Assembly (NCBI RefSeq): GCF_013386825.1
Contig: NZ_JACARC010000028.1
Span: 150,345 to 214,344, forward strand
DNA: 64,000 bases
Reading direction: 5' to 3'
Source: Pseudomonas sp. IPO3778
GTDB taxonomy: Bacteria > Pseudomonadota > Gammaproteobacteria > Pseudomonadales > Pseudomonadaceae
The number at the start of each line of letters is the position of its first letter. Within the stretch, counting starts at the first letter, position 1. Of this stretch, positions 38,703 through 48,488 are shown piece after piece. Both the position numbers and the translations under genes were made by a program. The notes under the pieces are model-generated. The model saw only the letters and a list, made by a program, of their open reading frames with translations. It did no database searches and was not told the origin of the DNA.

Positions 38703-41048
38703 ATGCCCCAGCAACCCACCCGCCTGACGCCCCTCGCCCGTACCCTGCGCCATTTGCTGCTGGGAGCCAGTCTTAGCTTCAGCGCCGTGCCCTACGGGAT
38801 GGCGGCCGATGCCAAGCCCTACCGCATCGCCCCCACTTCACTGGAAGCCGCGTTGAATCAATTTGGCCGGGAAGCCGGCGTGCTGATTTCGTTTGGCTCA
38901 GACGTGACGGCCGGCGTGCAAAGCCAAGGCCTGTCGGGCAACTACACCGCCGAAGAAGGTTTGAACGCCCTGCTCAAAGGCACCGGCCTGCAAGCCCGTG
39001 CCGAGGGCAACAATGCCTTCAGCCTGCAACCGGCCAATGCCCCGGCCACCCTTGAGCTGGGCACCTCCAACGTGGTGGGCGACTGGCTGGGGGATGCGGC
39101 GCAAACCAACGTCTTCGAACACCCCGGCGCACGGGACGTGATCCGCCGCGAAGAATTCGAACGCCAGGGCGCCACCCAGGCCCGCGACGTGCTCAACCGC
39201 ATTCCCGGGGTCAACGCCCCGGAAAACAACGGCACCGGCAGCCACGACATGGCGCTGAACTTCGGCATTCGCGGGCTTAATCCCCGCCTCGCCTCGCGCT
39301 CCACGGTCTTGATGGATGGCATCCCGGTGCCGTTCGCGCCCTATGGCCAGCCGCAGTTGTCGTTCGCGCCCATCAGCATGGGCAACATGGACGCGGTGGA
39401 CGTGGTGCGCGGCGGCGGTGCCGTGCGTTATGGCCCACAGAACGTCGGCGGCATCGTCAACTTCGTGACCCGCGCGATTCCCGATGCACCGACGGTAAAA
39501 GGCGGGCTGCAGACCGAAACCAGCCCGTCTTCCAGCCACGACGGCTTCAAGACCACCGGCAATCTGCTGGCCGGCGGCACGGCAGACAACGGCCTGGGCG
39601 GCGCGATCCTGTATTCCGGCACCCGTGGCGGTGACTGGCGCGAAAACAGCGACACCCGCATCGACGACCTGATCCTCAAGGGCAAATACCAGCTGGACGA
39701 CGCCAACAGCTTCAACGCCATGGCGCAGTACTACGAAGGCAAGGCCGATATGCCCGGTGGTTTGAGCACTGCGGCCTACAAGGCCGACCCGTATCAGTCC
39801 ACCCGCCCCTACGATCAGTTCTGGGGCCGCCGCACGATGTTCAACGCGGGCTATCGCTACCAGGAAGACCGCCGGGAATTCACGGTCAACAGCTTCTTCA
39901 CCACCACCCTGCGCAGTGGTTACCTGGACCAGGGCAGCTTCCTCTCCCTGTCGCCCCGCGAGTATTGGGTGCGCGGCCTCGAAACCCGCTTTGCCCAAGG
40001 CTTCGACCTCGGCCCCACCCGCCACGAAGTGGGCGTGGGCTACCGCTACATCAACGAAGCCGGTCATGAACTGCGCTACCGCACGCCGATTGCCGCCAAC
40101 CAGCAACTGCCCACCACCGACAGCCGCAACGACCGCGACACCCGGGGCAGCACCGAAGCCAACGCGTTCTTCGTCGACGACCGGATTGATATCGGCCAGT
40201 GGACCATCACCCCGGGCATCCGCTACGAGATGATCGAGTCCCAGCAGACCAACAACCTCAGCAACGTCAAATACAAAGGTGACTACAACACCGCCCTGCC
40301 GGCGTTGAACGTGCTCTACCACCTGACCGATGACTGGAACCTCTACGCCAACACCGAAGGTTCGTTCGGCAGCGTGCAGTACAGCCAGATGCCCAACCGC
40401 GTGACCAGCGGCGAAGTGAAGCCGGAAAAAGCCCGCACCTGGGAACTCGGCACGCGCTATGACAACGGCACCTTGCGCGCGGAAATCGGTGCGTTCCTGA
40501 TCAACTTCGACAACCAGTACGACAGCAACCAGACCAACGACACCGTGATCGCCCGTGGCGAAACCCGTCACCAGGGCATCGAGTCCAGCATCAACTATGC
40601 CCTCGACGGCTTGAGCCCGGCGCTGGCCGGTTTTGATGTGTACGCCACCTACGCCTACGTCGACGCCACCATCCGCGAAGACGGGCCGAACAAAGGCAAC
40701 CGCGTGCCCTTCTCCTCCAAGCACAAAGGCACGCTGGGGGTGGGTTACACCGAAGGTCGCTGGAAGTTGAATGTGGACAGCAGCTACCAGAGCAGCCAGT
40801 TCGCCGACAACGCCAACACTGAAGCGCAAAGTGCCGATGGCAGCACCGGACGCATCCCCGGCTACATGCTGTTCAGCAGCCGCGCGGCGTATGACTTCGG
40901 CCCGCAGCTGTCGGACTTGAACGTGGCGGTAGGTGTGAAAAACATCTTCAACAAGCAGTACTACACCCGCTCGTTTGACGATAACAACAAGGGTAAATAC
41001 GTCGGTGAGCCGCGCACGCTGTATGTGCAAACGTCCATCGCGTTCTGA
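38703..41048 (+). CDS. fecA: ferric citrate TonB-dependent receptor with signalling domain
   Basis: A 781-residue outer-membrane receptor. Signal peptide to about residue 34 (MAADA), STN signalling domain ~37-115 (YRIAPTSLEAALNQFGREAG), plug with GARDVIRREEFERQGATQAR and RIPGVNAPENNGTGSHD, then the barrel to the terminal F. Long stretches (NFGIRGLNPRLASRSTVLMD, VGVGYRYINEAGHELRY, NQYDSNQTNDTV) match E. coli FecA closely, so ferric citrate is a strong assignment. ATG 38703 has AGGA upstream; a GTG at 38652 is in frame. No fecBCDE ABC transporter lies in the window. Confidence 0.93.
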   Translation: MPQQPTRLTPLARTLRHLLLGASLSFSAVPYGMAADAKPYRIAPTSLEAALNQFGREAGVLISFGSDVTAGVQSQGLSGNYTAEEGLNALLKGTGLQARAEGNNAFSLQPANAPATLELGTSNVVGDWLGDAAQTNVFEHPGARDVIRREEFERQGATQARDVLNRIPGVNAPENNGTGSHDMALNFGIRGLNPRLASRSTVLMDGIPVPFAPYGQPQLSFAPISMGNMDAVDVVRGGGAVRYGPQNVGGIVNFVTRAIPDAPTVKGGLQTETSPSSSHDGFKTTGNLLAGGTADNGLGGAILYSGTRGGDWRENSDTRIDDLILKGKYQLDDANSFNAMAQYYEGKADMPGGLSTAAYKADPYQSTRPYDQFWGRRTMFNAGYRYQEDRREFTVNSFFTTTLRSGYLDQGSFLSLSPREYWVRGLETRFAQGFDLGPTRHEVGVGYRYINEAGHELRYRTPIAANQQLPTTDSRNDRDTRGSTEANAFFVDDRIDIGQWTITPGIRYEMIESQQTNNLSNVKYKGDYNTALPALNVLYHLTDDWNLYANTEGSFGSVQYSQMPNRVTSGEVKPEKARTWELGTRYDNGTLRAEIGAFLINFDNQYDSNQTNDTVIARGETRHQGIESSINYALDGLSPALAGFDVYATYAYVDATIREDGPNKGNRVPFSSKHKGTLGVGYTEGRWKLNVDSSYQSSQFADNANTEAQSADGSTGRIPGYMLFSSRAAYDFGPQLSDLNVAVGVKNIFNKQYYTRSFDDNNKGKYVGEPRTLYVQTSIAF

Positions 41049-41921
41049 TCAACTGCCCGCCAGGCACGACGGTGTGCCGGCCACCAACGCGTCGATGGCA
41101 CAGCGGGTCTTGGCCGGCATGTGCGTCGCCGTGGGCCAGATGACATGGATCGGCATCGGCTGCTCGCGGTGGCCCGGCAGTACCGCCTGCAGTTGCCCGC
41201 GCAACACGTAGTGGGCGATCAGCCAACTGGGCAACCAGGCCAGGCCGACCCCGGCGATGGCGGCATCGGCCACGGCTTGCAGGTCATCGAGGATCAACGG
41301 CGAGGCCACCCGCGCCCGGTGCGGGGCATTGCTGCGGTAGGCAATGCCCCGATGCACGGCCAGGTCCTCGATGGATTCGATTGGAGGTGTGCGCTGCAAG
41401 TACGCGGGTGAGGCCGCCAGGGCGATCGCCTGTTCGCCCAGGCGGCGTGCGCTCAGGCGGTCGGTGTCGGGCAACGCACCGATGCGTACCGCCAGGTCGA
41501 AGCCTTCCTGGGCCAGGTCGATCAGCCGGTCGGAGAAGGAAATCTCGATCTCCAGTTGCGCAAAGCGGTCCATCAGCCCCCACAACGCCGGCGCCGCATA
41601 GTGGTGACCGAACGCCAAAGGCAAGCTCGCCCGTAACCGTCCACGGGGTTGCTGGCGGCCGCTTTCCAGCACGGATTCGGCGGCTTCCAGCTCGGCCAGC
41701 GCGCGCAGGCAATGTTCGTAATAGGCCTGCCCGTCCTCGGTTAAACGCTGCCGGCGGGTGGAGCGTTGCAACAGCGACGTACCCAGCCGCGCCTCCAGGC
41801 GCGCCAGGCCCTTGCCCACCGCCGAGCGCGTGAGGTTCAGCCGTTCGGCGGCCTCCGTCAGATTGCCGCTCTCGACGATCTGCAAAAACAGTTCAACACC
41901 ATCAAAGCGCGGGGTAGCCAT
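41049..41921 (-). CDS. LysR-family regulator
   Basis: A 290-residue LysR protein. N-terminal winged helix (FLQIVESGNLTEAAERLNLTRSAVGKGLARLEARLG) and a substrate-binding domain from about residue 90. Divergent from the MFS efflux gene at 42026 (104-bp gap), which it probably controls. Its stop abuts the fecA stop with no bases between, so any terminator must lie inside coding DNA. Confidence 0.9.
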   Translation of the reverse strand: MATPRFDGVELFLQIVESGNLTEAAERLNLTRSAVGKGLARLEARLGTSLLQRSTRRQRLTEDGQAYYEHCLRALAELEAAESVLESGRQQPRGRLRASLPLAFGHHYAAPALWGLMDRFAQLEIEISFSDRLIDLAQEGFDLAVRIGALPDTDRLSARRLGEQAIALAASPAYLQRTPPIESIEDLAVHRGIAYRSNAPHRARVASPLILDDLQAVADAAIAGVGLAWLPSWLIAHYVLRGQLQAVLPGHREQPMPIHVIWPTATHMPAKTRCAIDALVAGTPSCLAGS

Positions 41922-42025
41922 GGTCGTTTGTCGCCCTTAATTCCCTTATCACAGGAAGAAGTATCGCCAATAAAGAATCCTATTCCCGCAAAAATGACAC
42001 CTTCCCCCATCGAAAGGAAGAGGCC

Positions 42026-43534
42026 ATGCCATCCGACGCCGTTGTATCCGCCATCAGCCCGCCGCGCACCGCCAGGGATGGCCTTGCGCTCACCGCCGTG
42101 TGCCTGGTGGCGCTGATGTTCGGGCTGGAGATTTCCAGCGTGCCCGTCATCTTGCCCACCCTTGAACAGCAATTGGGCACCGGCTTCCAGGACGCCCAAT
42201 GGATCATGAACGCCTACACCCTGGCCTGCACCAGCGTGCTGATGGCCGCCGGCACCTTGGCCGATCGTTTTGGCCGGCGACGCATGCTGGTGCTGTGCCT
42301 GTGGGTATTCGGGCTGGCGTCGCTGGCCTGTGGTCTGGCCAACGACGCCTCCACGCTGATCGCGGCGCGTTTTGTCCAGGGCGTGGGGGCCGGGGCCATG
42401 ATGATCTGCCAGTTCGCGATCCTCTCGCACCAGTTCCGCGAGCCGGCGGCGCGGGCGCGGGCGTTTGCGGTGTGGGGCGTGATCGCCGGTGTGGGCCTGG
42501 GCTTCGGGCCGATGGTGGGCGCGTTGATCCTGGCGGTCGCGGATTGGCGCTGGGTGTTCCTGGTGCATGTGCCGCTCACCGTGTTCACCCTGGTGTTGCT
42601 GCGCATCAGCGTGCAGGAATCCCGTGACCCGGCGGCCCATCGCCTCGACATCGCCGGCATGGCCACCCTGACCCTGGCGGTATTTGCCCTGGTCTACTTC
42701 ATCACCCAAGGCACCGCGAGCGGCTTTGCCACACCGGCCATGCTCGGCTGGGCCGGACTGTCGGTGGCCGGCTTGCTGTTGTTCGTGGTGATTGAGCGGC
42801 GCAGCCCGCACCCGATGTTCGACTTCTCGGTGTTTCGCATCCCGCGCTTCAACGGCGCGCTGATGGGCTCGATCGGCATGAACTTCAGTTTCTGGCCCTT
42901 CATGATCTACCTGCCGCTGTATTTCCAGGCCGGCCTGGGTTACGACACGATGCTCACCGGGCTCGCCCTGCTCGCCTACACCCTGCCCACGTTGGTGGTA
43001 CCCCCACTGGCTGAACGCCTGGCCTTGCGCTACGGCGCCGAACGCATCATCCCGTTGGGCCTGGGCTTGATGGGCGTGGGGTTTATGGCCATGGCCGCGA
43101 TCAACCATAGCGACCAGCCCAGTGTGGTATTGATCCTTATCGCCTGTGGGATTGCTGGCAGCGGCTTGGCGCTGACCAACTCGCCCACCACCAACACCAC
43201 CACCGGCTCGGTGTCGTCCGACCGCGCGGGCATGGCCTCGGGCATCGACTTCAGTGCACGGCTGATCACCCTGGCGCTCAATATCGCGTTGATGGGGTTG
43301 GTGTTGATCCTCGGGATCGCGCATGACCTGGCGGGCGTATTGCCCGACACGGCACCGTTGGCAACACTCAGCCAGGACATCGCCGCCGGCAAGCTGGAGG
43401 TGTTGCCCCAGGGGCAGGTGATCGCCCAGGCCGCGCTGCGCAGCGGTGCCGGCTGGGCCATGGTGTATGCGGGGTTGGGCGCCTGCGCACTGGCGCTCTT
43501 GAGCCGTGGTTTTTTCCGGCGCTGCCCGCGCTGA
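42026..43534 (+). CDS. MFS efflux transporter, DHA2 (14-helix) type
   Basis: A 502-residue drug:H+ antiporter-2 type permease with 14 predicted helices. Motif A LADRFGRRRMLVL after helix 2 and motif C-like GVIAGVGLGFGPMVGALI in helix 5 mark an exporter. Probably exports a toxic compound and is controlled by the divergent LysR gene. Substrate cannot be read from sequence. Confidence 0.88.
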   Translation: MPSDAVVSAISPPRTARDGLALTAVCLVALMFGLEISSVPVILPTLEQQLGTGFQDAQWIMNAYTLACTSVLMAAGTLADRFGRRRMLVLCLWVFGLASLACGLANDASTLIAARFVQGVGAGAMMICQFAILSHQFREPAARARAFAVWGVIAGVGLGFGPMVGALILAVADWRWVFLVHVPLTVFTLVLLRISVQESRDPAAHRLDIAGMATLTLAVFALVYFITQGTASGFATPAMLGWAGLSVAGLLLFVVIERRSPHPMFDFSVFRIPRFNGALMGSIGMNFSFWPFMIYLPLYFQAGLGYDTMLTGLALLAYTLPTLVVPPLAERLALRYGAERIIPLGLGLMGVGFMAMAAINHSDQPSVVLILIACGIAGSGLALTNSPTTNTTTGSVSSDRAGMASGIDFSARLITLALNIALMGLVLILGIAHDLAGVLPDTAPLATLSQDIAAGKLEVLPQGQVIAQAALRSGAGWAMVYAGLGACALALLSRGFFRRCPR

Positions 43535-43539
43535 CGCTT

Positions 43540-43574
43540 GAAACGAAAACGGGCCTGCATCTGCAGGCCCGTTT
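43540..43574 (-). terminator. terminator between MFS and hpf-like genes
   Basis: AAACGGGCCTGCA (43547-43559) and TGCAGGCCCGTTT (43562-43574): 13-bp arms with a 2-base gap. The minus-strand RNA ends in UUUUCGUUU, so it mainly serves the hpf-like gene. Confidence 0.85.
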
Positions 43575-43601
43575 CAGTGGGGTTGAAAAAAGTATCAGCG
43601 A

Positions 43602-44012
43602 TCAGCTGTTAAGCGCAGCCTGTTCGTTTTCCAAAAATTCCGCTTCAAGACCGTCTTCGTCAATTTTTCGGTCCGGGGTATTTTTGGCGGCCGCTCGGGG
43701 CTTGCCTTGCAGTTTGCCGAACAGATGCTCCAGGGCATGGTCCAGTTTGGTGGCCGCACCATCGATCGCCTGTTCCAGCGTATCGGCTTTATGGAGGACC
43801 GAAATCGGTTGATGGCCTTTTGGCCGTGCTTCCAGTCGGCAACTCAGATCATGTGGACCGGGCTTGTCACCGTTTTCGTCCCGCAGATAAACCTCGACGC
43901 GGGTCAGATCTTCTTCATAACGTTCGAGCGTGCTCTCAATGGTGGTACGTACCCACTCCTCCAGTCGGATGCTGCTTTCAATATGGTTATCGCTATTGAC
44001 TTGGATTTGCAT
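43602..44012 (-). CDS. HPF/RaiA-family ribosome-associated protein
   Basis: A 136-residue stand-alone paralogue of the hibernation factor family. MQIQVNSDNHIES opens the beta1 strand; VEVYLRDENGDKPGPHDLSCRLEARPKG matches the middle strands, and DTLEQAIDGAATKLDHALEHLFGKL the long helix. The C-terminal ~25 residues are acidic. It would bind idle 30S subunits. It is away from rpoN/ptsN where the main hpf lies, so this is a second copy. Confidence 0.85.
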   Translation of the reverse strand: MQIQVNSDNHIESSIRLEEWVRTTIESTLERYEEDLTRVEVYLRDENGDKPGPHDLSCRLEARPKGHQPISVLHKADTLEQAIDGAATKLDHALEHLFGKLQGKPRAAAKNTPDRKIDEDGLEAEFLENEQAALNS

Positions 44013-44223
44013 AGTTTTCCCTTATTTCAGCTAGCTCGCGGAAGGCCATTCCTGCTTCACCGGATGGGTGAAAACCATGACCTCCTGATTACACAATTGA
44101 GCAGACAGAGGAACATTTCAAGCCCTTTGCAAAGATAAATCCCACATTACAAATTAACCCTGACTACAACCAAAAACGCTGTTAGGGTGGGGAGTTGGTT
44201 ACATCTTCTTACCGCCAACTTCC

Positions 44224-45171
44224 TTACAATTGCCCCTCTCCCAACGGGTGCAATCCGCGAAAAATCCCGGCTTCCTCCACCAGCCAGTCATGCACCGCCC
44301 GCACGCCCGGATGGCTCAGCGCGCCCGGCGCATACAGCAGCACATACCGTTTGTGATTAGGCACCGCCAGGCCGAACGGCACGATCAACGTGCCACGTTC
44401 CAGTTCGTCATTGAGCAAGGTGCGCCGGGCAATCGCCACCCCCATGCCGGCAATTGCCGCTTCGATGGTCAGGTGATTGCGGTTGAAGGTATGCCCGCGC
44501 CGTACGTCGGCAGCGTCGTAGCCGATGGCATTCAGGTAAAACTCCCACTCTGCGTACTCATAACTCCCACGCCAGGCCGTGATGTCGTGCAACAGCGGGA
44601 AATGCACCAGGTCGGCCGGGCCATGCAGCGGTGGTCGACCCCGCAGCAGGCTCGGCGCACACACCGGGAAGATCTGCTCATCCAACAGGGCGGTGGATAA
44701 CAAGCCGGGGTAGCTGCCGTCGTTCAGGTCGATGGCCAGGTCAAAGTCGCCTTCGTGCAGGGCGATGCTGCTGTCTTCGGCCACCATGCGCAGTTGAATA
44801 TCCGGGAAGCGCTGCTGCAAACGCGGCAGGCGCGGGGTCAGCCATTTGCCGAGAAACGACGGAATCGAGCGCAGGCGCAACGTACCGCTGATCATCCCCG
44901 CATCCAGCCGCTGCAACTCCGCATCGATGCTGCCATAGGCCTCGCCCACGGTGATCGCCAGGCGCTGGCCTTCCGCACTCAGCTCAACCCCACGCGCCCG
45001 TCGATGGAACAGCCGGAAGCCTAAACGCTCCTCCAACTGGCGAATTTGCTGGCTGACCGCGCCCGGGGTGATGTGCAGTTCTTCGGCGCAGCGGGTGAAC
45101 GACAAATGCCGTGCCGCGCAGGAAAAAACGTGCAACCAGACGTAAGTCTGGCCATGAAGCGGGCGAGCCAT
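44224..45171 (-). CDS. LysR-family regulator, GcvA-like, likely of serine use
   Basis: A 315-residue LysR regulator. Winged helix CAARHLSFTRCAEELHITPGAVSQQIRQLEERLGFRLF is of the GcvA/DsdC group; the effector domain contains ALHEGDFDLAIDLNDG. Divergent from sdaA (137-bp gap), so a regulator of L-serine breakdown and uptake is the natural reading. A CTAA-N8-TTAG site lies just upstream of its own start. Confidence 0.87.
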   Translation of the reverse strand: MARPLHGQTYVWLHVFSCAARHLSFTRCAEELHITPGAVSQQIRQLEERLGFRLFHRRARGVELSAEGQRLAITVGEAYGSIDAELQRLDAGMISGTLRLRSIPSFLGKWLTPRLPRLQQRFPDIQLRMVAEDSSIALHEGDFDLAIDLNDGSYPGLLSTALLDEQIFPVCAPSLLRGRPPLHGPADLVHFPLLHDITAWRGSYEYAEWEFYLNAIGYDAADVRRGHTFNRNHLTIEAAIAGMGVAIARRTLLNDELERGTLIVPFGLAVPNHKRYVLLYAPGALSHPGVRAVHDWLVEEAGIFRGLHPLGEGQL

Positions 45172-45185
45172 AGGGTTTAGTCCTG

Positions 45186-45201
45186 CTAAAGGGTGTCTTA
45201 G
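45186..45201. promoter_or_regulatory. candidate LysR site in the sdaA divergent promoter
   Basis: CTAA (45186-45189) and TTAG (45198-45201) form a palindrome 15-30 bp upstream of the LysR start, a usual autoregulation position. Confidence 0.35.
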
Positions 45202-45308
45202 GATAATTCGTTGGTCAGTGCCGATCCAGAGGCTCAGTATCGCGCCAATTGCGCTTGTCCTACAAAAGATGGCAGCGATTCCTACTCCATTGCTTGTAAG
45301 GCTTTAGC

Positions 45309-46685
45309 ATGGCTATCAGTGTTTTCGATCTATTCAAGGTAGGCATTGGTCCTTCCAGCTCCCATACCGTCGGCCCGATGCGGGCGGCGGCGACCTTCGT
45401 CCAGGGGCTGACTGACCAGCAATTGCTCGACGAAACCCGCCGGGTAGAAGTGCGTTTGTACGGCTCGCTGTCCGCCACCGGCGTCGGCCACGCCACCGAC
45501 CGCGCCTGCGTGATGGGCCTGATGGGCGAATGGCCAGACAGCATCGACCCCACCAGCATCGGCCCACGCATCCAGCAGTTGCGCGAATCCGGCCAATTGC
45601 TGCTCGCTGGCCGCCACTCGATTGCTTTCAACTGGCAACACGACCTCCTGCTGCTGGACGAAAGCCTGCCTTACCACCCCAACGCCATGTCCCTGCACGC
45701 CTACGGCGAAAGTGGCCTGTTGAGCGAACAGACGTACTACTCGGTGGGCGGCGGTTTCATCATCGAAGCGGCGGAAGCTGAATCCGGCATTGCGCCTACA
45801 TCCGAAGTGCAATTGCCTTACGACTTCTCCAGCGCCGTCGAACTGCTGGCCTTGTGCAACAAGCATGGCCTGCGGGTTTCCGAACTGATGATGGCCAATG
45901 AACGGGCCTGGCGCAGTGACGCCGAGATCCGCAGCGGCCTGCTGCATATCTGGTCGGTGATGCGCGAATGCGTCGAACAAGGCCTGCGCCATGAAGGCAT
46001 CTTGCCGGGCGGCCTGGATGTGCCACGGCGCGCGGCGAAATTGCACCGCAGCCTGTTGGAAATCGGCAAACCCAACGTCATCACTTCAACCCTGTCGGCC
46101 ATGGAATGGGTCAACCTGTTTGCCCTCGCCGTCAACGAAGAAAACGCCGCCGGCGGGCGCATGGTCACCGCACCTACCAATGGAGCGGCGGGGATCATCC
46201 CGGCGGTGTTGCACTACTACATGAAGTTCAACCCGGACGCGTCCGACGATGACGTGGTGAATTTCTTCCTCGCCGCTGCCGCCGTCGGCATCCTCTGCAA
46301 GAAAAACGCCTCGATCTCCGGCGCCGAAGTTGGCTGCCAGGGCGAAGTCGGTTCGGCCTGCGCCATGGCCGCTGCGGGCCTGGCCGACATACTCGGCGCG
46401 TCCCCGGAGCAACTGGAAAACGCCGCCGAAATCGGCCTGGAACACAACCTCGGCCTGACCTGCGACCCGGTCGGCGGGCTGGTGCAGGTGCCGTGCATCG
46501 AGCGCAACGCCATCGCGGCGGTCAAGGCGATCAACGCCACGCAAATGGCCCTGCGCGGCGACGGCAAACACTTCATTTCCCTGGACCGGGTGATCCGCAC
46601 CATGCGCGACACCGGCGCCGACATGCACGACAAATACAAAGAAACTTCACGGGGCGGCCTGGCGGTCAGCTGGGTGGAGTGCTGA
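45309..46685 (+). CDS. sdaA: L-serine ammonia-lyase
   Basis: A 458-residue single-chain iron-sulfur L-serine dehydratase making pyruvate and ammonia. N-terminal beta domain ([21 protein letters not shown]), alpha domain with [21 protein letters not shown] and [16 protein letters not shown] supplying the three cluster cysteines. Full length. Followed by a serine transporter, with a fold-back repeat in the gap. Confidence 0.95.
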   Translation: MAISVFDLFKVGIGPSSSHTVGPMRAAATFVQGLTDQQLLDETRRVEVRLYGSLSATGVGHATDRACVMGLMGEWPDSIDPTSIGPRIQQLRESGQLLLAGRHSIAFNWQHDLLLLDESLPYHPNAMSLHAYGESGLLSEQTYYSVGGGFIIEAAEAESGIAPTSEVQLPYDFSSAVELLALCNKHGLRVSELMMANERAWRSDAEIRSGLLHIWSVMRECVEQGLRHEGILPGGLDVPRRAAKLHRSLLEIGKPNVITSTLSAMEWVNLFALAVNEENAAGGRMVTAPTNGAAGIIPAVLHYYMKFNPDASDDDVVNFFLAAAAVGILCKKNASISGAEVGCQGEVGSACAMAAAGLADILGASPEQLENAAEIGLEHNLGLTCDPVGGLVQVPCIERNAIAAVKAINATQMALRGDGKHFISLDRVIRTMRDTGADMHDKYKETSRGGLAVSWVEC

Positions 46686-46702
46686 TCGGAGCACTCCACG
46701 AA

Positions 46703-46837
46703 GGCCGTGTGAAAACGTAGCGAGCGCAGGTAAGACAAGGCAAAAACAGGCGAGGAAGCGGAGTTTAGGCCCCTAAATGAGCATTCCGAGTCTGTTTTTA
46801 ACGCAGGATTGCCGAGCGCAGTAGTTTTCACATGGCC
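46703..46837. mobile_element. 135-bp fold-back (MITE-like) element
   Basis: Ends are GGCCGTGTGAAAAC and, inverted, GGCCATGTGAAAAC (13 of 14 identical). The arms remain partly complementary inward to a TTTAGG/CCTAAA apex at 46764-46777, the exact centre. No ORF inside. Confidence 0.7.
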
Positions 46838-46886
46838 TGAGCGTCCCAACGTGAGCCCGCGCAAAAACAATAACGAGGCCATAACG

Positions 46887-48182
46887 ATGACCGATGTACG
46901 TACACCTGCTGCCGAAAATCCCGCTGTAGACCTGACCACGACCACCGTGACAACCGGCTGGAACAAACACGACACCACCTGGATGCTCGGCCTCTACGGC
47001 ACCGCCATCGGGGCCGGCACGCTGTTCCTGCCGATCAACGCCGGCGTTGGCGGCTTCTGGCCGTTGATCGTGCTGGCGCTGCTGGCCTTCCCGATGACCT
47101 TCTTCGCCCACCGTGGGCTGACGCGCTTTGTGCTGTCGGGCAAATCCGGCGACATCACCGACGTGGTGGAAGAACACTTCGGCATCGGCGCCGGCAAGCT
47201 GATCACCCTGCTGTACTTCTTCGCCATCTTCCCGATTTTGCTGGTGTACAGCGTAGCGCTGACCAACACCCTGACCAGCTTTATGGAACACCAACTGCAC
47301 ATGGCGCCGCCGCCCCGGGCGATCCTGTCGCTGGTGCTGATCCTCGGCCTGATGGCCATTGTGCGGTGCGGCCAGGGCGTGATCGTCAAGGCCATGAGCG
47401 TGCTGGTGTACCCGTTCGTCGCCGCCCTGCTGCTGTTGGCGGTGAGCCTGATCCCCAACTGGAACGGCGCGTTCTTCGCCTCCGCCAGCGAAGGCATGCC
47501 CCTGCCGGCGTTCTTCAAGACCTTGTGGCTGGCGATCCCGGTGATGGTGTTTTCCTTCAACCACTCGCCGATCATCTCCGCCTTCGCCGTCGATCAAAAA
47601 CGCGTGTACGGCCCGCAGGCCGAGCGCAAAAGCAGCGGCATCCTGGCCATGGCCCACAGCATGATGGTGCTGACGGTGATGTTCTTCTGCTTCAGTTGCG
47701 TACTGGCCCTGTCGCCGGCTGACCTGGCAGCGGCCAAGGCCCAGAACATCTCGATCCTGTCGTACCTGGCGAACCACTTCCAGACGCCGGTGATCGCCTA
47801 CGCCGCGCCGTTGATCGCGCTGGTGGCGATCACCAAATCCTTTCTGGGCCACTACATCGGCGCCAGCGAAGGCTTCCAGGGCCTGATCGTCAAATCCCTG
47901 CGCGGGCGTAACCGCTCGATGTCGGCCAAGTGGCTGGAGCGCTGCACCGCACTGTTCATGGTGCTCACCTGCTGGGCCGTGGCCACGTTCAACCCGAGCA
48001 TCCTCGGCATGATCGAAACCATGGGCGGGCCGATCATCGCCTGCCTGTTGTTCCTGATGCCGATGTACGCCATTCGCCGAGTGCTATCTTTGCGCCAGTA
48101 TTCGGGCCAGGTGTCCAACGTGTTTGTGGTGTTGATCGGCTTGATTGCGCTGTCTGCGATCGTTTTCTCGGTCATGCCCTGA
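46887..48182 (+). CDS. sdaC: serine transporter, HAAAP/SdaC family
   Basis: A 431-residue proton-coupled amino-acid permease with 11 predicted helices. GLYGTAIGAGTLFLPINAG in helix 1 and PVMVFSFNHSPIISAFAVDQ are typical of SdaC/TdcC. Probably imports L-serine for the preceding sdaA. The frame is open from 46809 inside the repeat element; ATG 46887 with GAGG upstream matches the family start. Confidence 0.9.
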   Translation: MTDVRTPAAENPAVDLTTTTVTTGWNKHDTTWMLGLYGTAIGAGTLFLPINAGVGGFWPLIVLALLAFPMTFFAHRGLTRFVLSGKSGDITDVVEEHFGIGAGKLITLLYFFAIFPILLVYSVALTNTLTSFMEHQLHMAPPPRAILSLVLILGLMAIVRCGQGVIVKAMSVLVYPFVAALLLLAVSLIPNWNGAFFASASEGMPLPAFFKTLWLAIPVMVFSFNHSPIISAFAVDQKRVYGPQAERKSSGILAMAHSMMVLTVMFFCFSCVLALSPADLAAAKAQNISILSYLANHFQTPVIAYAAPLIALVAITKSFLGHYIGASEGFQGLIVKSLRGRNRSMSAKWLERCTALFMVLTCWAVATFNPSILGMIETMGGPIIACLLFLMPMYAIRRVLSLRQYSGQVSNVFVVLIGLIALSAIVFSVMP

Positions 48183-48223
48183 AACAGGACACACCCACCA
48201 CGACTTGAGTGAACGCCGCACCC

Positions 48224-48314
48224 TGTGGGAGCCGGGCTTGCCCGCGATGGCGGTGGATCAGTGGGTATAAATGCCGGCTGATCCTCCGCAATCGCAGGCA
48301 AGCCAGCTCCCACA
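48224..48314. repeat. REP doublet, GTGGGAGCCGGGC type
   Basis: TGTGGGAGCCGGGCTTGCCC opens; AGGCAAGCCAGCTCCCACAG closes. Downstream of sdaC. Confidence 0.82.
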
Positions 48315-48488
48315 GTTAATTCAAGGCAATGCTGAACGCTTGTACGGCACGCCCCTTGCTGTACAGCACTTGAGGAAAACGGACCTTGTGAAAACCTCAG
48401 CGAGCGAATGGCCGGTGGTCAGGAAACGCGAACTAATCCCGACACCGGTCGTCAATGACTGCATGTTCTTATCAGGCGGTAACGCACC

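Noticed and set aside
38898..41030. 710-codon open frame opposite fecA
   Set aside because: Antisense shadow of a clearly identified receptor; low-complexity composition and no start context.
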